64,000 bases of DNA, taken from positions 137,660 to 201,659 of the forward strand of contig PQAF01000003.1 in the NCBI GenBank assembly GCA_003105015.1. The letters run 5' to 3'. Below the pieces are notes generated by a model. The model was given only the letters and a program-made list of their open reading frames with translations. It was not told where the DNA came from and did not search any database. Below, piece after piece: positions 46,848-55,250 of the stretch. The stretch is from Rhodocyclales bacterium (GTDB lineage Bacteria > Pseudomonadota > Gammaproteobacteria > Burkholderiales > Rhodocyclaceae). The position numbers and the translations under genes were made by a program. The number at the start of each line of letters is the position of its first letter. Within the stretch, counting starts at the first letter, position 1.

Positions 46848-48331
46848 TGGGCGGCGCCTGGAACCGGCCGCTGGTCTGGCGCGTCCTGCTGGCAGCGCTG
46901 GTCCTGGCGCTCTTCGCGCTTCGCCTCGCCGGACCGTCCAACCTCGAGGCCGACGCCCAGGACCGCAACGTCGGCTACGTCATGGATGTGGTCTGGGAGG
47001 GCCACTGGCTGGTGCAGCAGGACATCCGCGGCCGCATCATGTCGAAGCCGCCGCTGCATACCTGGATCGCCGCCGCCTTTGCGGAAATCGGCGGCATCAA
47101 CCGCCTGACCCTGGCCCTGCCGTCGGCCCTGGCGGTGCTGGCCATGGCGCTGCTCGTCGTCGAGGTCGGGCGGCGGCGCTACGGCATCCTGGCGGGCGGG
47201 CTGGCGGGGTTCGCCGTGGTGATGGCGCCGATGATGTCCAAGCACATCGCGCTGGTGCGCACCGATGCGCTGTTCGCGCTGGTCGTCGCGCTGGGTGCCT
47301 TCGCCGCGCAGCGCGCCTGGGAACGCGGCGGCGGCTGGACGCCGTTCTGGTTCTGGGCCGGACTCGCCACCCTGATCAAGGGCCCGCTCGGCCTGGTGCT
47401 GGCCGCCATGGGCCTGCTGGCCTGGTTCTGGGAGCGGCGCAGCGATCCCGCCACGCCGCGCCCGGCGGGCACGCACTGGGCCGGCGTCGCCGTGTTCCTG
47501 CTGCTGACTCTGGGCTGGCTGGTGCCGGCCATCGTCTCCGCCGGCCAGCCGCTCGTGGACAAGCTGTTCTTCCAGGAACTGGTCGGACAGGCGGCGGGCG
47601 TCGGCAAGGAGGGCTATCCCGGCCGCAACCTGCCCAGGCCGACGCTCTATTTCATCCTGCGCTTCCTGCCCTTCAGCCTGTTCGTCCTGTATGGCCTGTG
47701 GCGCATCCTCCGGCGTCCTGCCGCGGAGGCGGCGGCGCGCCGCTTCGAGCGCTTCCTCTTCTGCTGGATCGTCGGCGGCATCGTCCTCTTCTCGCTCGCC
47801 TCGCACCATCGCGGCGACCTGCTGCTGCCACTGTGGCCGGCGGCGGCGCTGCTCGCCGGCCGCGAACTGGCGCGGTTGGCCGAACGGCACGGCCGACGCC
47901 CGATGGCCGCCGTCCTGGCGGGACTGACTTTGTTCTTCCTCGCCGGCGCCTGGTGGACCTATCATGTCAAGGCCGCGCGCGACAGCGAGGAGGTGCGCTA
48001 TACCGTCGCGGCGGAGCGCGCCGCCCGCGCGCTGGCGGGGAGCGGTCTCGAAGTGAAGCATCTCCGCCATCTGGACACGCCGGTCACGCTGCAACTCGGC
48101 CTCGGCACCTTCCGCACCTGGATCGGCGAAGAGGAGGCGCTGCGGCTGGCGAACGGCACGGCACCGGTCCTGCTGGCGGTGGAATCGCCGGAGGATTTCC
48201 CGCGGCTGTTCGGAGCGGGCGGCCCGGCGCTGAAGGAAGTGTTCCGCTGGTCGCCCGACGGCAACGGCCAGGCGGCGCTAAGGGTATATGCCAATGCCGG
48301 GCAGTCCGGCGATGCGCGGAGGACGCAATGA
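46847..48331 (+). CDS. ArnT-like GT-C glycosyltransferase
   Basis: 494-residue polytopic membrane protein. The first periplasmic loop EADAQDRNVGYVMDVVWEG and SKPPLHTWIAA fit the PMT/ArnT (GT39/GT83) pattern, where acidic residues act in catalysis and SKPPL marks the family. The repeating membrane segments include LALPSALAVLAMALLVVEV. It moves a sugar from a polyprenyl phosphate to an outer acceptor such as lipid A or core. Upstream overlap is TGATG; downstream overlap ATGA. Confidence 0.85.
   Translation: MGGAWNRPLVWRVLLAALVLALFALRLAGPSNLEADAQDRNVGYVMDVVWEGHWLVQQDIRGRIMSKPPLHTWIAAAFAEIGGINRLTLALPSALAVLAMALLVVEVGRRRYGILAGGLAGFAVVMAPMMSKHIALVRTDALFALVVALGAFAAQRAWERGGGWTPFWFWAGLATLIKGPLGLVLAAMGLLAWFWERRSDPATPRPAGTHWAGVAVFLLLTLGWLVPAIVSAGQPLVDKLFFQELVGQAAGVGKEGYPGRNLPRPTLYFILRFLPFSLFVLYGLWRILRRPAAEAAARRFERFLFCWIVGGIVLFSLASHHRGDLLLPLWPAAALLAGRELARLAERHGRRPMAAVLAGLTLFFLAGAWWTYHVKAARDSEEVRYTVAAERAARALAGSGLEVKHLRHLDTPVTLQLGLGTFRTWIGEEEALRLANGTAPVLLAVESPEDFPRLFGAGGPALKEVFRWSPDGNGQAALRVYANAGQSGDARRTQ
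47921..47932 (+). repeat. GACTGACTTT motif, copy 5
   Basis: GGACTGACTTTG, inside the ArnT-like gene, read as Gly-Leu-Thr-Leu. Confidence 0.5.
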
Positions 48332-49848
48332 CGGCGCAGTTCATGATTTGGGCGCGGGCGATCGGCCCCCAGCGTGCGGCGTTCATCGGCAGCCTGCTGC
48401 TGTCCCTGGTCGCGCTCGGCGGCAGCCTGATCAACCGCGACGGCATTTACTATGTCGACGCGGCACGCGCGATGCTCGAACAGGGGTTCGCGCTGCAGCG
48501 CCACGGTATCGACTGGCAGTTCCTGTCGATGCTGATGGCCGGCCTGTCGGCGCTGACCGGGATGACGCCGGAAACATCCGGGCACCTGCTCAACGCCTTT
48601 TTTCTGGCTGGCGCCTGCAGTTTGCTCGTCGCCATCGTGCGCCATCGCCTGCCGGAAGCTGCCTGGGCGGCGTGCCTGGTCGCGCTGGCCATGCCGGCCT
48701 ATAACGGCTACCGCAGTGAACTGCTGCGGGAATACGGCTTCTGGTTCTTCTGCCTGCTGGCCTTCTGGCTGGCGATGCGCTGGGAGGAAGCCGCGCCGCG
48801 CTGGCGCGAGGCCATCGCCTGCCAGCTGACCCTCGGCATCGCCGCCCTGTTCCGTCTCGAAGCGGTGGCCTTCTACCCGGCGCTGATGCTGTGGCAGGCG
48901 TTTGCGGCGCCGCCCGGGCAACGCTTGCGGCGCGCCCTGATGCTCGGCAGCCTGCCGCTGGCGGGTGCGGTCTTGGCGGGTGTGCTCGTCGGCAGCGGAC
49001 TGGTCGTGCTGCCGAATCGGGTGGGTTATTACCTCGAGGCCGTCAATCCGCTGCACAAATTGCAGCTGCTCGGCGAAGCGGCCGGCAACATGAGCGAGTC
49101 GGTGCTCAGCAAGTATTCACGCGAGGAAGCGGCCTATGTCCTCTTTTTCGGGCTGCTTTCGATCGTCCCGGTGAAGTTTCTCAAGATGGCGGGCGTGTTC
49201 GTCGTGCCCCTCGCGTATGCCTTCGTGGCCCGCCCGATGAAGGCGGCCCTGGCGTGCTGGCAGCCGCTGCCCTGGGCCTTTCTCGTCTACCTGCTGGTGC
49301 TGGTCGCTTTCGTCACGCACCAGTTCTTCCTCGTCGGCCGCTACGTCAGCCTGCTCAACCTGCTCGCGGTGCCGGTCGCGGCCGCCGGCCTGGCGCTGCT
49401 GATGCAGCGTTTCCCGCGCTGGAAATGGCCGATGGTGGCGCTGGCGCTGCTGACCATGGCGGCGAACGTCGTGTCACTCTCGCCGAAGAAGACGCATATC
49501 GTCGAGGCCGGGCGCTGGCTGGGCGCCAATGCGCACGATGCGGCGCGCGTCGGCGTCGACAATGCGCGCATCGCCTATTACGCCGGCTGGCGGGCGTCGC
49601 AAGCCGTCAGTCTGGACCGGGCGGCGCTGGGAGCGGCACTGGCGCAGAAACGCATCGACATGGTCGCCGTCGAGGCGCGGCGCAACGATGCGGGCATCGA
49701 GAAATGGCTGGCGGCCTATCGCCTCCAGACGGTGCAGCGTTTCGCCAACAAGGCGGGCGATGCGGTGATCGTTGCCGTGCCTGTGCCGGCTCAGGCCAGC
49801 CCTTCGATCACCGAGCGCAGCCGCTCGAACACCGCCTCGATGGAATAG
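48328..49848 (+). CDS. Polytopic membrane glycosyltransferase-like protein (GT-C type)
   Basis: 506 residues with about ten hydrophobic segments. INRDGIYYVDAARAMLEQGF is a GT-C-like first loop with acidic residues, then RSELLREYGFWFFCLLAFWLA. No specific family is recognised. A C-terminal soluble tail (LGANAHDAARVGVDNARIAYY) is present. It is the last gene of the plus-strand LPS run. Its final 58 bases overlap the 3' end of the convergent glycosyltransferase gene. Confidence 0.75.
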   Translation: MTAQFMIWARAIGPQRAAFIGSLLLSLVALGGSLINRDGIYYVDAARAMLEQGFALQRHGIDWQFLSMLMAGLSALTGMTPETSGHLLNAFFLAGACSLLVAIVRHRLPEAAWAACLVALAMPAYNGYRSELLREYGFWFFCLLAFWLAMRWEEAAPRWREAIACQLTLGIAALFRLEAVAFYPALMLWQAFAAPPGQRLRRALMLGSLPLAGAVLAGVLVGSGLVVLPNRVGYYLEAVNPLHKLQLLGEAAGNMSESVLSKYSREEAAYVLFFGLLSIVPVKFLKMAGVFVVPLAYAFVARPMKAALACWQPLPWAFLVYLLVLVAFVTHQFFLVGRYVSLLNLLAVPVAAAGLALLMQRFPRWKWPMVALALLTMAANVVSLSPKKTHIVEAGRWLGANAHDAARVGVDNARIAYYAGWRASQAVSLDRAALGAALAQKRIDMVAVEARRNDAGIEKWLAAYRLQTVQRFANKAGDAVIVAVPVPAQASPSITERSRSNTASME

Positions 49849-50771
49849 TCAGCCGCTGCGCGACGGCGTCCCGCCTCGCCCATCCGCCAGCGCAGTTCGG
49901 CATCCCCGGCGAGTTGCGCGATGCGCTCCGCCCATTCCGCCGTAGTGGATGCGAGATATCCGGTTTCGCCCTCGACGATCACCTCGGCGTTCGCGCCGGC
50001 CTTCGACGACACCACCGGCAGGCCGGCCGCCATGTACTGCAGCACCTTCAGCGCGCACTTGCCGCGGCTCCAGTCGTCATTGCGCATCGGCGCGATGCCG
50101 ATGTGCGAGGCGGCCAGTTCCTGCGCCTCCGATTCGGCGCGCCAGGCCACCGGCAGCGTCGCCACGCCGCAGCCGGGCAGGTCGAAGTCGGCGACGATCT
50201 TCAGGCGCAGGCCGGGCACCGCGTCGGCCGCCACCTTCAGCCACAGCATCGCCTCCGCCAGGTACTTGCGCGTCGAATGGCTGCCGATCCACACCAGGTC
50301 CAGCGAATCGACCGGCTTCTCCGCCTCGACGCGGTAGCGCGCCGTATCGACGCTGGTGGGAACCAGCGTCACCGCCGGATTGAAGGCGGCGGCATTGCCG
50401 GCGAGGAAGGCATTGCCGGCGAAGACGCGGTCGCAGGCGCGCGCCATCGCTGCGAAGCGCGCCATGCGCGTGCGGGAGGGCGTGCCGTCGGTGTTGCAGA
50501 AGACGGCGTCGTCGAAATCGAAGACCAGCCGGCGCGACGCCCGCCGCAGCAGCCAGAGCAGGGCGGCGGGGAAAGTCTTGCGCAGCACGATCACCACGTC
50601 GGCCCGGCGCGCCTGCCGCAGCATGTCCAGCGTGGCCCGCAGTCCGCCGGAGGCGGTGACGTGCGAGGGCTCGAAGCCGGCCGCCCGCCACAGCGGGAAG
50701 AACTGCAGTGCGCGGTATCGCGTCGAGGAGGCATCCTCGCCCTTGGAGACGAAGAGCAGGCGAGTACTCAT
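49791..50771 (-). CDS. Family 4-type glycosyltransferase
   Basis: 326 aa with a GT-B fold. The N-terminal LLFVSKGEDASSTRYRAL and VFDFDDAVFCNTDG are characteristic of a glycosyltransferase group found in polysaccharide clusters; the C-terminal donor domain has GIAPMRNDDWSRGKCALKVLQYMAAGLPVV with the conserved KxLQYMA. ATGA overlap with the acyltransferase upstream couples them. Donor and acceptor unknown. Confidence 0.85.
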   Translation of the reverse strand: MSTRLLFVSKGEDASSTRYRALQFFPLWRAAGFEPSHVTASGGLRATLDMLRQARRADVVIVLRKTFPAALLWLLRRASRRLVFDFDDAVFCNTDGTPSRTRMARFAAMARACDRVFAGNAFLAGNAAAFNPAVTLVPTSVDTARYRVEAEKPVDSLDLVWIGSHSTRKYLAEAMLWLKVAADAVPGLRLKIVADFDLPGCGVATLPVAWRAESEAQELAASHIGIAPMRNDDWSRGKCALKVLQYMAAGLPVVSSKAGANAEVIVEGETGYLASTTAEWAERIAQLAGDAELRWRMGEAGRRRAAADYSIEAVFERLRSVIEGLA

Positions 50772-52705
50772 GGCTGCCGCCCCGGGCTCTCGCCGAGCTG
50801 CCGGAACAGCGCGGCCATGACCATCACCGAGCTTTCCTCGATCAGGTGGCCGTAGTCGAAGGCGAAGGGCAGCCGCGCGCCATCCTTTTCGAGGTAGCGC
50901 AGGCAGCCGCTGTCGTTGCAGGCAACGCCGATCGGCGAGAAGAATTCCGCGCGGCCGCCGGCGATCTCGCGGATCAGCGCGTCGCGGCGCGCCATGTCCG
51001 GGTCGAGGTCGTTGCGCGAGCGCGGGCGTTCGTCGCCGCCGAGGAAGTCGCTGGCGAGCAGCTTCGGCAGCGGCTTGCGCCAGGCCGGCACGCTGCCGAC
51101 CAGCACGATGCGCGGGCGCCAGGCCGGATCGGCGCCGAGGCGCGACAGGGTCTCCGCCAGGCCGCGGCGGATCGTCGCCTCGTCGTGCTTGACCCAGGCG
51201 CCGGCGAGGACGATGACTTGCGGCCGCATCTCCATCACCTTGTGAAGGACCCAGTCGTTGATGGCGCGGCAATGCGGTCGTTTGGCGAATTCCTCGTTCA
51301 GGAAGGGTGGGCAGCCCGAGGCCGTCCACTGCGCCGCCGTGCCCGGTTCCGCCGCGGCCTTCAGGCCCGGCCACAGGTGCGCCGCGTGGGAGTCGCCCCA
51401 CAGCACGATGCGCGTGCGCTCGCCGGCGCATTCCGGCGCGAAGCCGTCATGGGACTTCTCCGGCGTCATGAAGCAGCTGCCTTCGCGGTAGAGCGGCTTG
51501 TACAGCTCGTTGAAGTAGCGCGCCTGGAAGACTTCCAGGGCGCGGACATCGGCCAGTCGCGGGTGGCCCTGGTAGCGCAGCGTCGTCAGGCGGTCGTTCT
51601 GGAAATGGAAGACGGCTGCGGCGGCGAAGGGCAGCAGCACCATCGCCGCGCTGACGGCCAGCGCGGGCGCCAGCCGGAAGCGGTTGATGAAGCGGCGCGC
51701 CGGATTCTCGACCAGTCGGAAGGACAGCCAGCCGAGCAGCACCGAGGCCGCCATGCCGGCGGCGATCCAGGCGCCGCCCTGGCGCGACTGACTTTGCTGC
51801 AGCCACACCACGATCGGCCAGTGCCACAGGTAGATCGAGTACGACCAGCGGCCGATGCCCTGCAGGGCGGCGCTCCCGAGCAACAGGGTCCGGCCGCCGC
51901 TGTCGAGCAGGACCAGTGCGGCGCCGGCCACCGGCAGCAGGGCGGCGAGACCCGGCCAGGGCGTGTCCGGCGTCAGCCACAGGCTCGCTGCGACGATGGC
52001 GGCGAGGCCGGCCGGCTCCCGCCAGCGCAGCTTGCGGGCCAGGCGGTTGCAGGCGTCCTGGTGCACGAAGACCAGCCCGCCGGCCAGCATCTCCCAGGCG
52101 CGCGTCGGCAACAGGAAGAAGGCCTTCGACGGATTGGCGAAGGCCAGCCAGGCCGACCAGGCGAGCGAGGCGAGGAATACCGCCCACAACGCGCCGGCGA
52201 TGCCGCCCTGCCGGCGGAAGAGGCGATGCACGGCGACGATGAGCAGCGGGTAGAGCAGGTAGAACTGCCACTCGACGGAGAGCGACCAGGTGTGCAGCAG
52301 CCATTTCTCGTGCGCGTCGGCGTCGAAGTAGCCCGATTCCTTCCAGTACACCTGGTTGGAGAGGAACAGCAGGCTGGCGCCGGCGTGCTTGGCGAGCAGC
52401 TTGTAGTCCATCGGCGAGAGCGTGAACCAGCCGAAGAGCATGAGCAGCGCGCACAGTGCCGCCAGCGCCGGGAAGATGCGGCGCGCCCGCGCCAGGTAGA
52501 AGCCGAACACCGAGAAGCGCGCCGCGGCGAGCGGGCCGAGGATGATGCGCGTCATCAGGTAGCCGGAGATGACGAAGAAGACGTCCACGCCGACGAAGCC
52601 GCCGCCGAATCCGGCGACGCGGAAATGGAACAGCACCACGGCGAGCACCGCCACGGCGCGCAGGCCGTTGATGTCGGCGCGGAAGCCGGACTCGTCGGGC
52701 TTCAT
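50768..52705 (-). CDS. OafA/YrhL-type O-acyltransferase with SGNH domain
   Basis: 645 aa. Residues 1 to about 370 form the integral acyltransferase-3 domain (RADINGLRAVAVLAVVLFHF with His27, VDVFFVISGYLM). The C-terminal part is a periplasmic SGNH hydrolase-like domain with IVLWGDSHAAHLW and DYGHLIEES, giving Ser, Asp and His of the triad. Such proteins O-acetylate LPS, peptidoglycan or capsule sugars. It overlaps both neighbours by 4 bases. Confidence 0.9.
   Translation of the reverse strand: MKPDESGFRADINGLRAVAVLAVVLFHFRVAGFGGGFVGVDVFFVISGYLMTRIILGPLAAARFSVFGFYLARARRIFPALAALCALLMLFGWFTLSPMDYKLLAKHAGASLLFLSNQVYWKESGYFDADAHEKWLLHTWSLSVEWQFYLLYPLLIVAVHRLFRRQGGIAGALWAVFLASLAWSAWLAFANPSKAFFLLPTRAWEMLAGGLVFVHQDACNRLARKLRWREPAGLAAIVAASLWLTPDTPWPGLAALLPVAGAALVLLDSGGRTLLLGSAALQGIGRWSYSIYLWHWPIVVWLQQSQSRQGGAWIAAGMAASVLLGWLSFRLVENPARRFINRFRLAPALAVSAAMVLLPFAAAAVFHFQNDRLTTLRYQGHPRLADVRALEVFQARYFNELYKPLYREGSCFMTPEKSHDGFAPECAGERTRIVLWGDSHAAHLWPGLKAAAEPGTAAQWTASGCPPFLNEEFAKRPHCRAINDWVLHKVMEMRPQVIVLAGAWVKHDEATIRRGLAETLSRLGADPAWRPRIVLVGSVPAWRKPLPKLLASDFLGGDERPRSRNDLDPDMARRDALIREIAGGRAEFFSPIGVACNDSGCLRYLEKDGARLPFAFDYGHLIEESSVMVMAALFRQLGESPGRQP
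51785..51796 (+). repeat. GACTGACTTT motif, copy 6
   Basis: CGACTGACTTTG on the plus strand, antisense to the acyltransferase gene, where it is read as Gln-Ser-Gln-Ser. Confidence 0.5.
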
Positions 52706-53349
52706 CGCCGCTGCGCCTCCGGGGCCGCGCGGTAGGCCGTGTCGAAGGTCGTGTCGGCCTGCAGCCAGGCGCGGTCCTGCGCGTCGCGCAGCAGGTGCTG
52801 CAGGTTGCGCCGCCGGCGATGCGCCGGCAGCGGCCGAGCGCCGGCGCGCAGGTCGGCGATATCGATCAGGCCGAGCGTGCCGGCCGGGGTGAGCACGATG
52901 TTGCCCAGGTGCAGGGAGCGGAAGTAGACACCCGCCCCGTGCAGCTCGGCGACGAAGCGGCCGAGTTGCGTGCGCAGTCCGGCGGCATCCGCGCCCGAGC
53001 GGACCAGCTGGCGCAGCGTCTGCCCTTCAAGCGGCCGGTAGCGCACGGCATCGCGGCTGACGCTCGGGATGCGATAGAGGCCGATCACCCCGGGACAGGG
53101 AATCTCCCGCTCCGCCAGCGCCAGCGCGTTGTCGGCGAAGCGCTTGGCATAGGGATACCAGGCGGCGGAGGAGATCAGGCGCTTGCGGCGGAACAGCTTG
53201 AGGTAGCTGCCGTCGGCCAGCACCAGCACCTTCTCGCCGTAATGATCGCGCTCCAGCACCCGGGCGCCGGCGCGCAGGGCGAGATAGTCGTCGTGTTCCA
53301 GGGTCTGCAAGGGAGCGGGTCCGCGGCCGGGCGTGTCGAAGGACGGCAT
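52702..53349 (-). CDS. Kinase-fold LPS protein ('toluene tolerance' type)
   Basis: 215 aa, a small RfaP/RIO-like kinase fold. The ATP Lys lies in SYLKLFRRKR; the catalytic loop reads VYFRSLHLGNIVLT, in which the usual Asp is Ser but the Asn is kept; the metal Asp is in LIDIADLR. It resembles the Pseudomonas protein encoded beside msbA. With the catalytic Asp missing, it may be a pseudokinase or use a different base. Divergent from msbA. Confidence 0.75.
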   Translation of the reverse strand: MPSFDTPGRGPAPLQTLEHDDYLALRAGARVLERDHYGEKVLVLADGSYLKLFRRKRLISSAAWYPYAKRFADNALALAEREIPCPGVIGLYRIPSVSRDAVRYRPLEGQTLRQLVRSGADAAGLRTQLGRFVAELHGAGVYFRSLHLGNIVLTPAGTLGLIDIADLRAGARPLPAHRRRRNLQHLLRDAQDRAWLQADTTFDTAYRAAPEAQRR

Positions 53350-53380
53350 TTTACCAGCCGGACGAGGGGGGTACGCCCCA

Positions 53381-53389
53381 TGCTAGAAT
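53381..53389 (+). promoter_or_regulatory. Extended -10 (TGCTAGAAT) for msbA
   Basis: TGCTAGAAT lies 42 bases before the msbA ATG. No good -35 is present at normal spacing, so the TG extension may compensate. Identical to the putative ssrA element. Confidence 0.4.
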
Positions 53390-53431
53390 GCCGCCATCCT
53401 TTCGCCGTGCGCGCCGCCCAAAGCACGTCAC

Positions 53432-55240
53432 ATGCACGCTCCAGAAAAGCCCGCCAGCGTCACTTCCAGCCTGAGCCTGTATTTCCGCCTGTTGGGCTAT
53501 GTCCGGCCCTACGTCGGCTGGTTCGCGGTGAGCATTCTCGGCTACGTCATCTTCGCCTCGGCCCAGCCGATGCTGGCCTCGGTGCTGAAGTATTTCGTCG
53601 ACGGCCTCGCCGATCCTTCCGCTGCGATGTTCACCGGCATGCCGCTGCTCGGCGGCCTGCAGATGATGCATGCCGTGCCGCTGCTGATCGTCCTCATCGC
53701 CGCCTGGCAGGGCGTCGGCTCCTATCTCGGCAATTACTTCCTCGCCCGCGTCTCGATGGGGGTGGTGCACGACCTGCGCGTGGCGCTGTTCGACAGCCTG
53801 CTGACGCTGCCGGACCGCTATTTCGACATGCACAACTCCGGCCACCTGATCTCGCGCATCACCTTCAATGTCACGATGGTGACGGGCGCCGCCACCGACG
53901 CCATCAAGGTGGTCATCCGCGAGGGGCTGACGGTGGTCTTCCTCTTCGCCTACCTGCTGTGGATGAACTGGAAGCTGACGCTGGTGATGGCGGCGCTGCT
54001 GCCGGTGATCGCCCTGCTGGTGGTCAGCGCCAGCCGCAAGTTCCGCAAGCAGGCGAAGAAGATCCAGGTGGCGATGGGCGACGTCACCCACGTCGCCTCC
54101 GAGGCCATCCAGGGCCACCGCGTCGTGCGCAGCTTCGGCGGCGAGGATTACGAGCAGCGCCGCTTCCGCGAGGCGAGCAGCAACAACATGAGCAAACAGT
54201 TGCGCATGGTGCGCACCGGCTCGGTCTACACGCCGGTGCTGCAGCTGCTCATCTACAGCGCCATGGGCGTGCTGTTCTTCCTCGTGCTGTGGCTGCGCGG
54301 CGACGCCTCGCCCGGCGAACTGGTGGCCTACATCACCGCGGCCGGACTGCTGCCCAAGCCGATCCGTCAGCTTTCCGAGGTCAGCTCGACGATCCAGAAG
54401 GGCGTGGCGGCGGCCGAGAGCATCTTCGAGCAGCTCGACGAGCCGCCGGAGGCCGACGCCGGCACGGTGAGCCGCGAGCGCGTCGGTGGCCGGCTCGAGG
54501 TGCGCGACCTGTCCTTCACCTACCCCGGCGGCGAGCGGCGCGTGCTCGACGGCGTCAGCTTCGCCATCGAGCCGGGGCAGATGGCGGCGCTGGTCGGCCG
54601 CTCCGGCAGCGGCAAGTCCACCCTGGCCAACCTGATCCCGCGCTTCTATCACCACGACACCGGGCAGATCCTCATCGACGGCACGGATGTCGAGGACTAC
54701 ACCCTGCGCAACCTCCGCCGCCACGTCGCCGTCGTTACCCAGCAGGTGACGCTGTTCAACGATACGGTGGCCTGCAACATCGCCTACGGCGACCTCGCCG
54801 GCGCGCCGCGTGCCGACATCGAGCGCGCCGCCGAGGCGGCCTTCGCCCGCGAATTCATCGACAAGCTGCCGCAGGGTTTCGACACCCTGGTCGGCGAGAA
54901 CGGCGTGCTGCTCTCCGGTGGCCAGCGCCAGCGCCTGGCCATCGCGCGGGCGCTGCTGAAGGATGCGCCGATCCTCATCCTCGACGAAGCCACCTCGGCG
55001 CTCGACACCGAATCCGAACGCCACATCCAGGCGGCGCTCGACCGCGTCATGCGAGGGCGCACCACGCTGGTGATTGCCCACCGCCTGTCCACCATCGAGC
55101 GCGCCGACGTCATCCTGGTGATGGAGCAGGGCCGCATCGTGGAACGCGGCACGCACGCCGAGCTGCTCGCCCTGAACGGCCACTACGCGAGGCTGCACGC
55201 CATGCAGTTCCGCGAGGCACCAGAAGAGTCGATTCAGTAA
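53432..55240 (+). CDS. msbA: Lipid A export ABC transporter MsbA
   Basis: 602-residue half-transporter: six membrane helices in the first 330 residues (YVGWFAVSILGYVIFASAQPM, HNSGHLISRITFNVTMVTGA) and an ATPase domain with GRSGSGKST, LSGGQRQRLAIARALL, and LDEATSALDTESE. It flips core-lipid A across the inner membrane. It sits between two minus-strand groups of LPS genes, matching the msbA neighbourhood in Pseudomonas. Confidence 0.95.
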   Translation: MHAPEKPASVTSSLSLYFRLLGYVRPYVGWFAVSILGYVIFASAQPMLASVLKYFVDGLADPSAAMFTGMPLLGGLQMMHAVPLLIVLIAAWQGVGSYLGNYFLARVSMGVVHDLRVALFDSLLTLPDRYFDMHNSGHLISRITFNVTMVTGAATDAIKVVIREGLTVVFLFAYLLWMNWKLTLVMAALLPVIALLVVSASRKFRKQAKKIQVAMGDVTHVASEAIQGHRVVRSFGGEDYEQRRFREASSNNMSKQLRMVRTGSVYTPVLQLLIYSAMGVLFFLVLWLRGDASPGELVAYITAAGLLPKPIRQLSEVSSTIQKGVAAAESIFEQLDEPPEADAGTVSRERVGGRLEVRDLSFTYPGGERRVLDGVSFAIEPGQMAALVGRSGSGKSTLANLIPRFYHHDTGQILIDGTDVEDYTLRNLRRHVAVVTQQVTLFNDTVACNIAYGDLAGAPRADIERAAEAAFAREFIDKLPQGFDTLVGENGVLLSGGQRQRLAIARALLKDAPILILDEATSALDTESERHIQAALDRVMRGRTTLVIAHRLSTIERADVILVMEQGRIVERGTHAELLALNGHYARLHAMQFREAPEESIQ

Positions 55241-55250
55241 GGCAGGGAGC

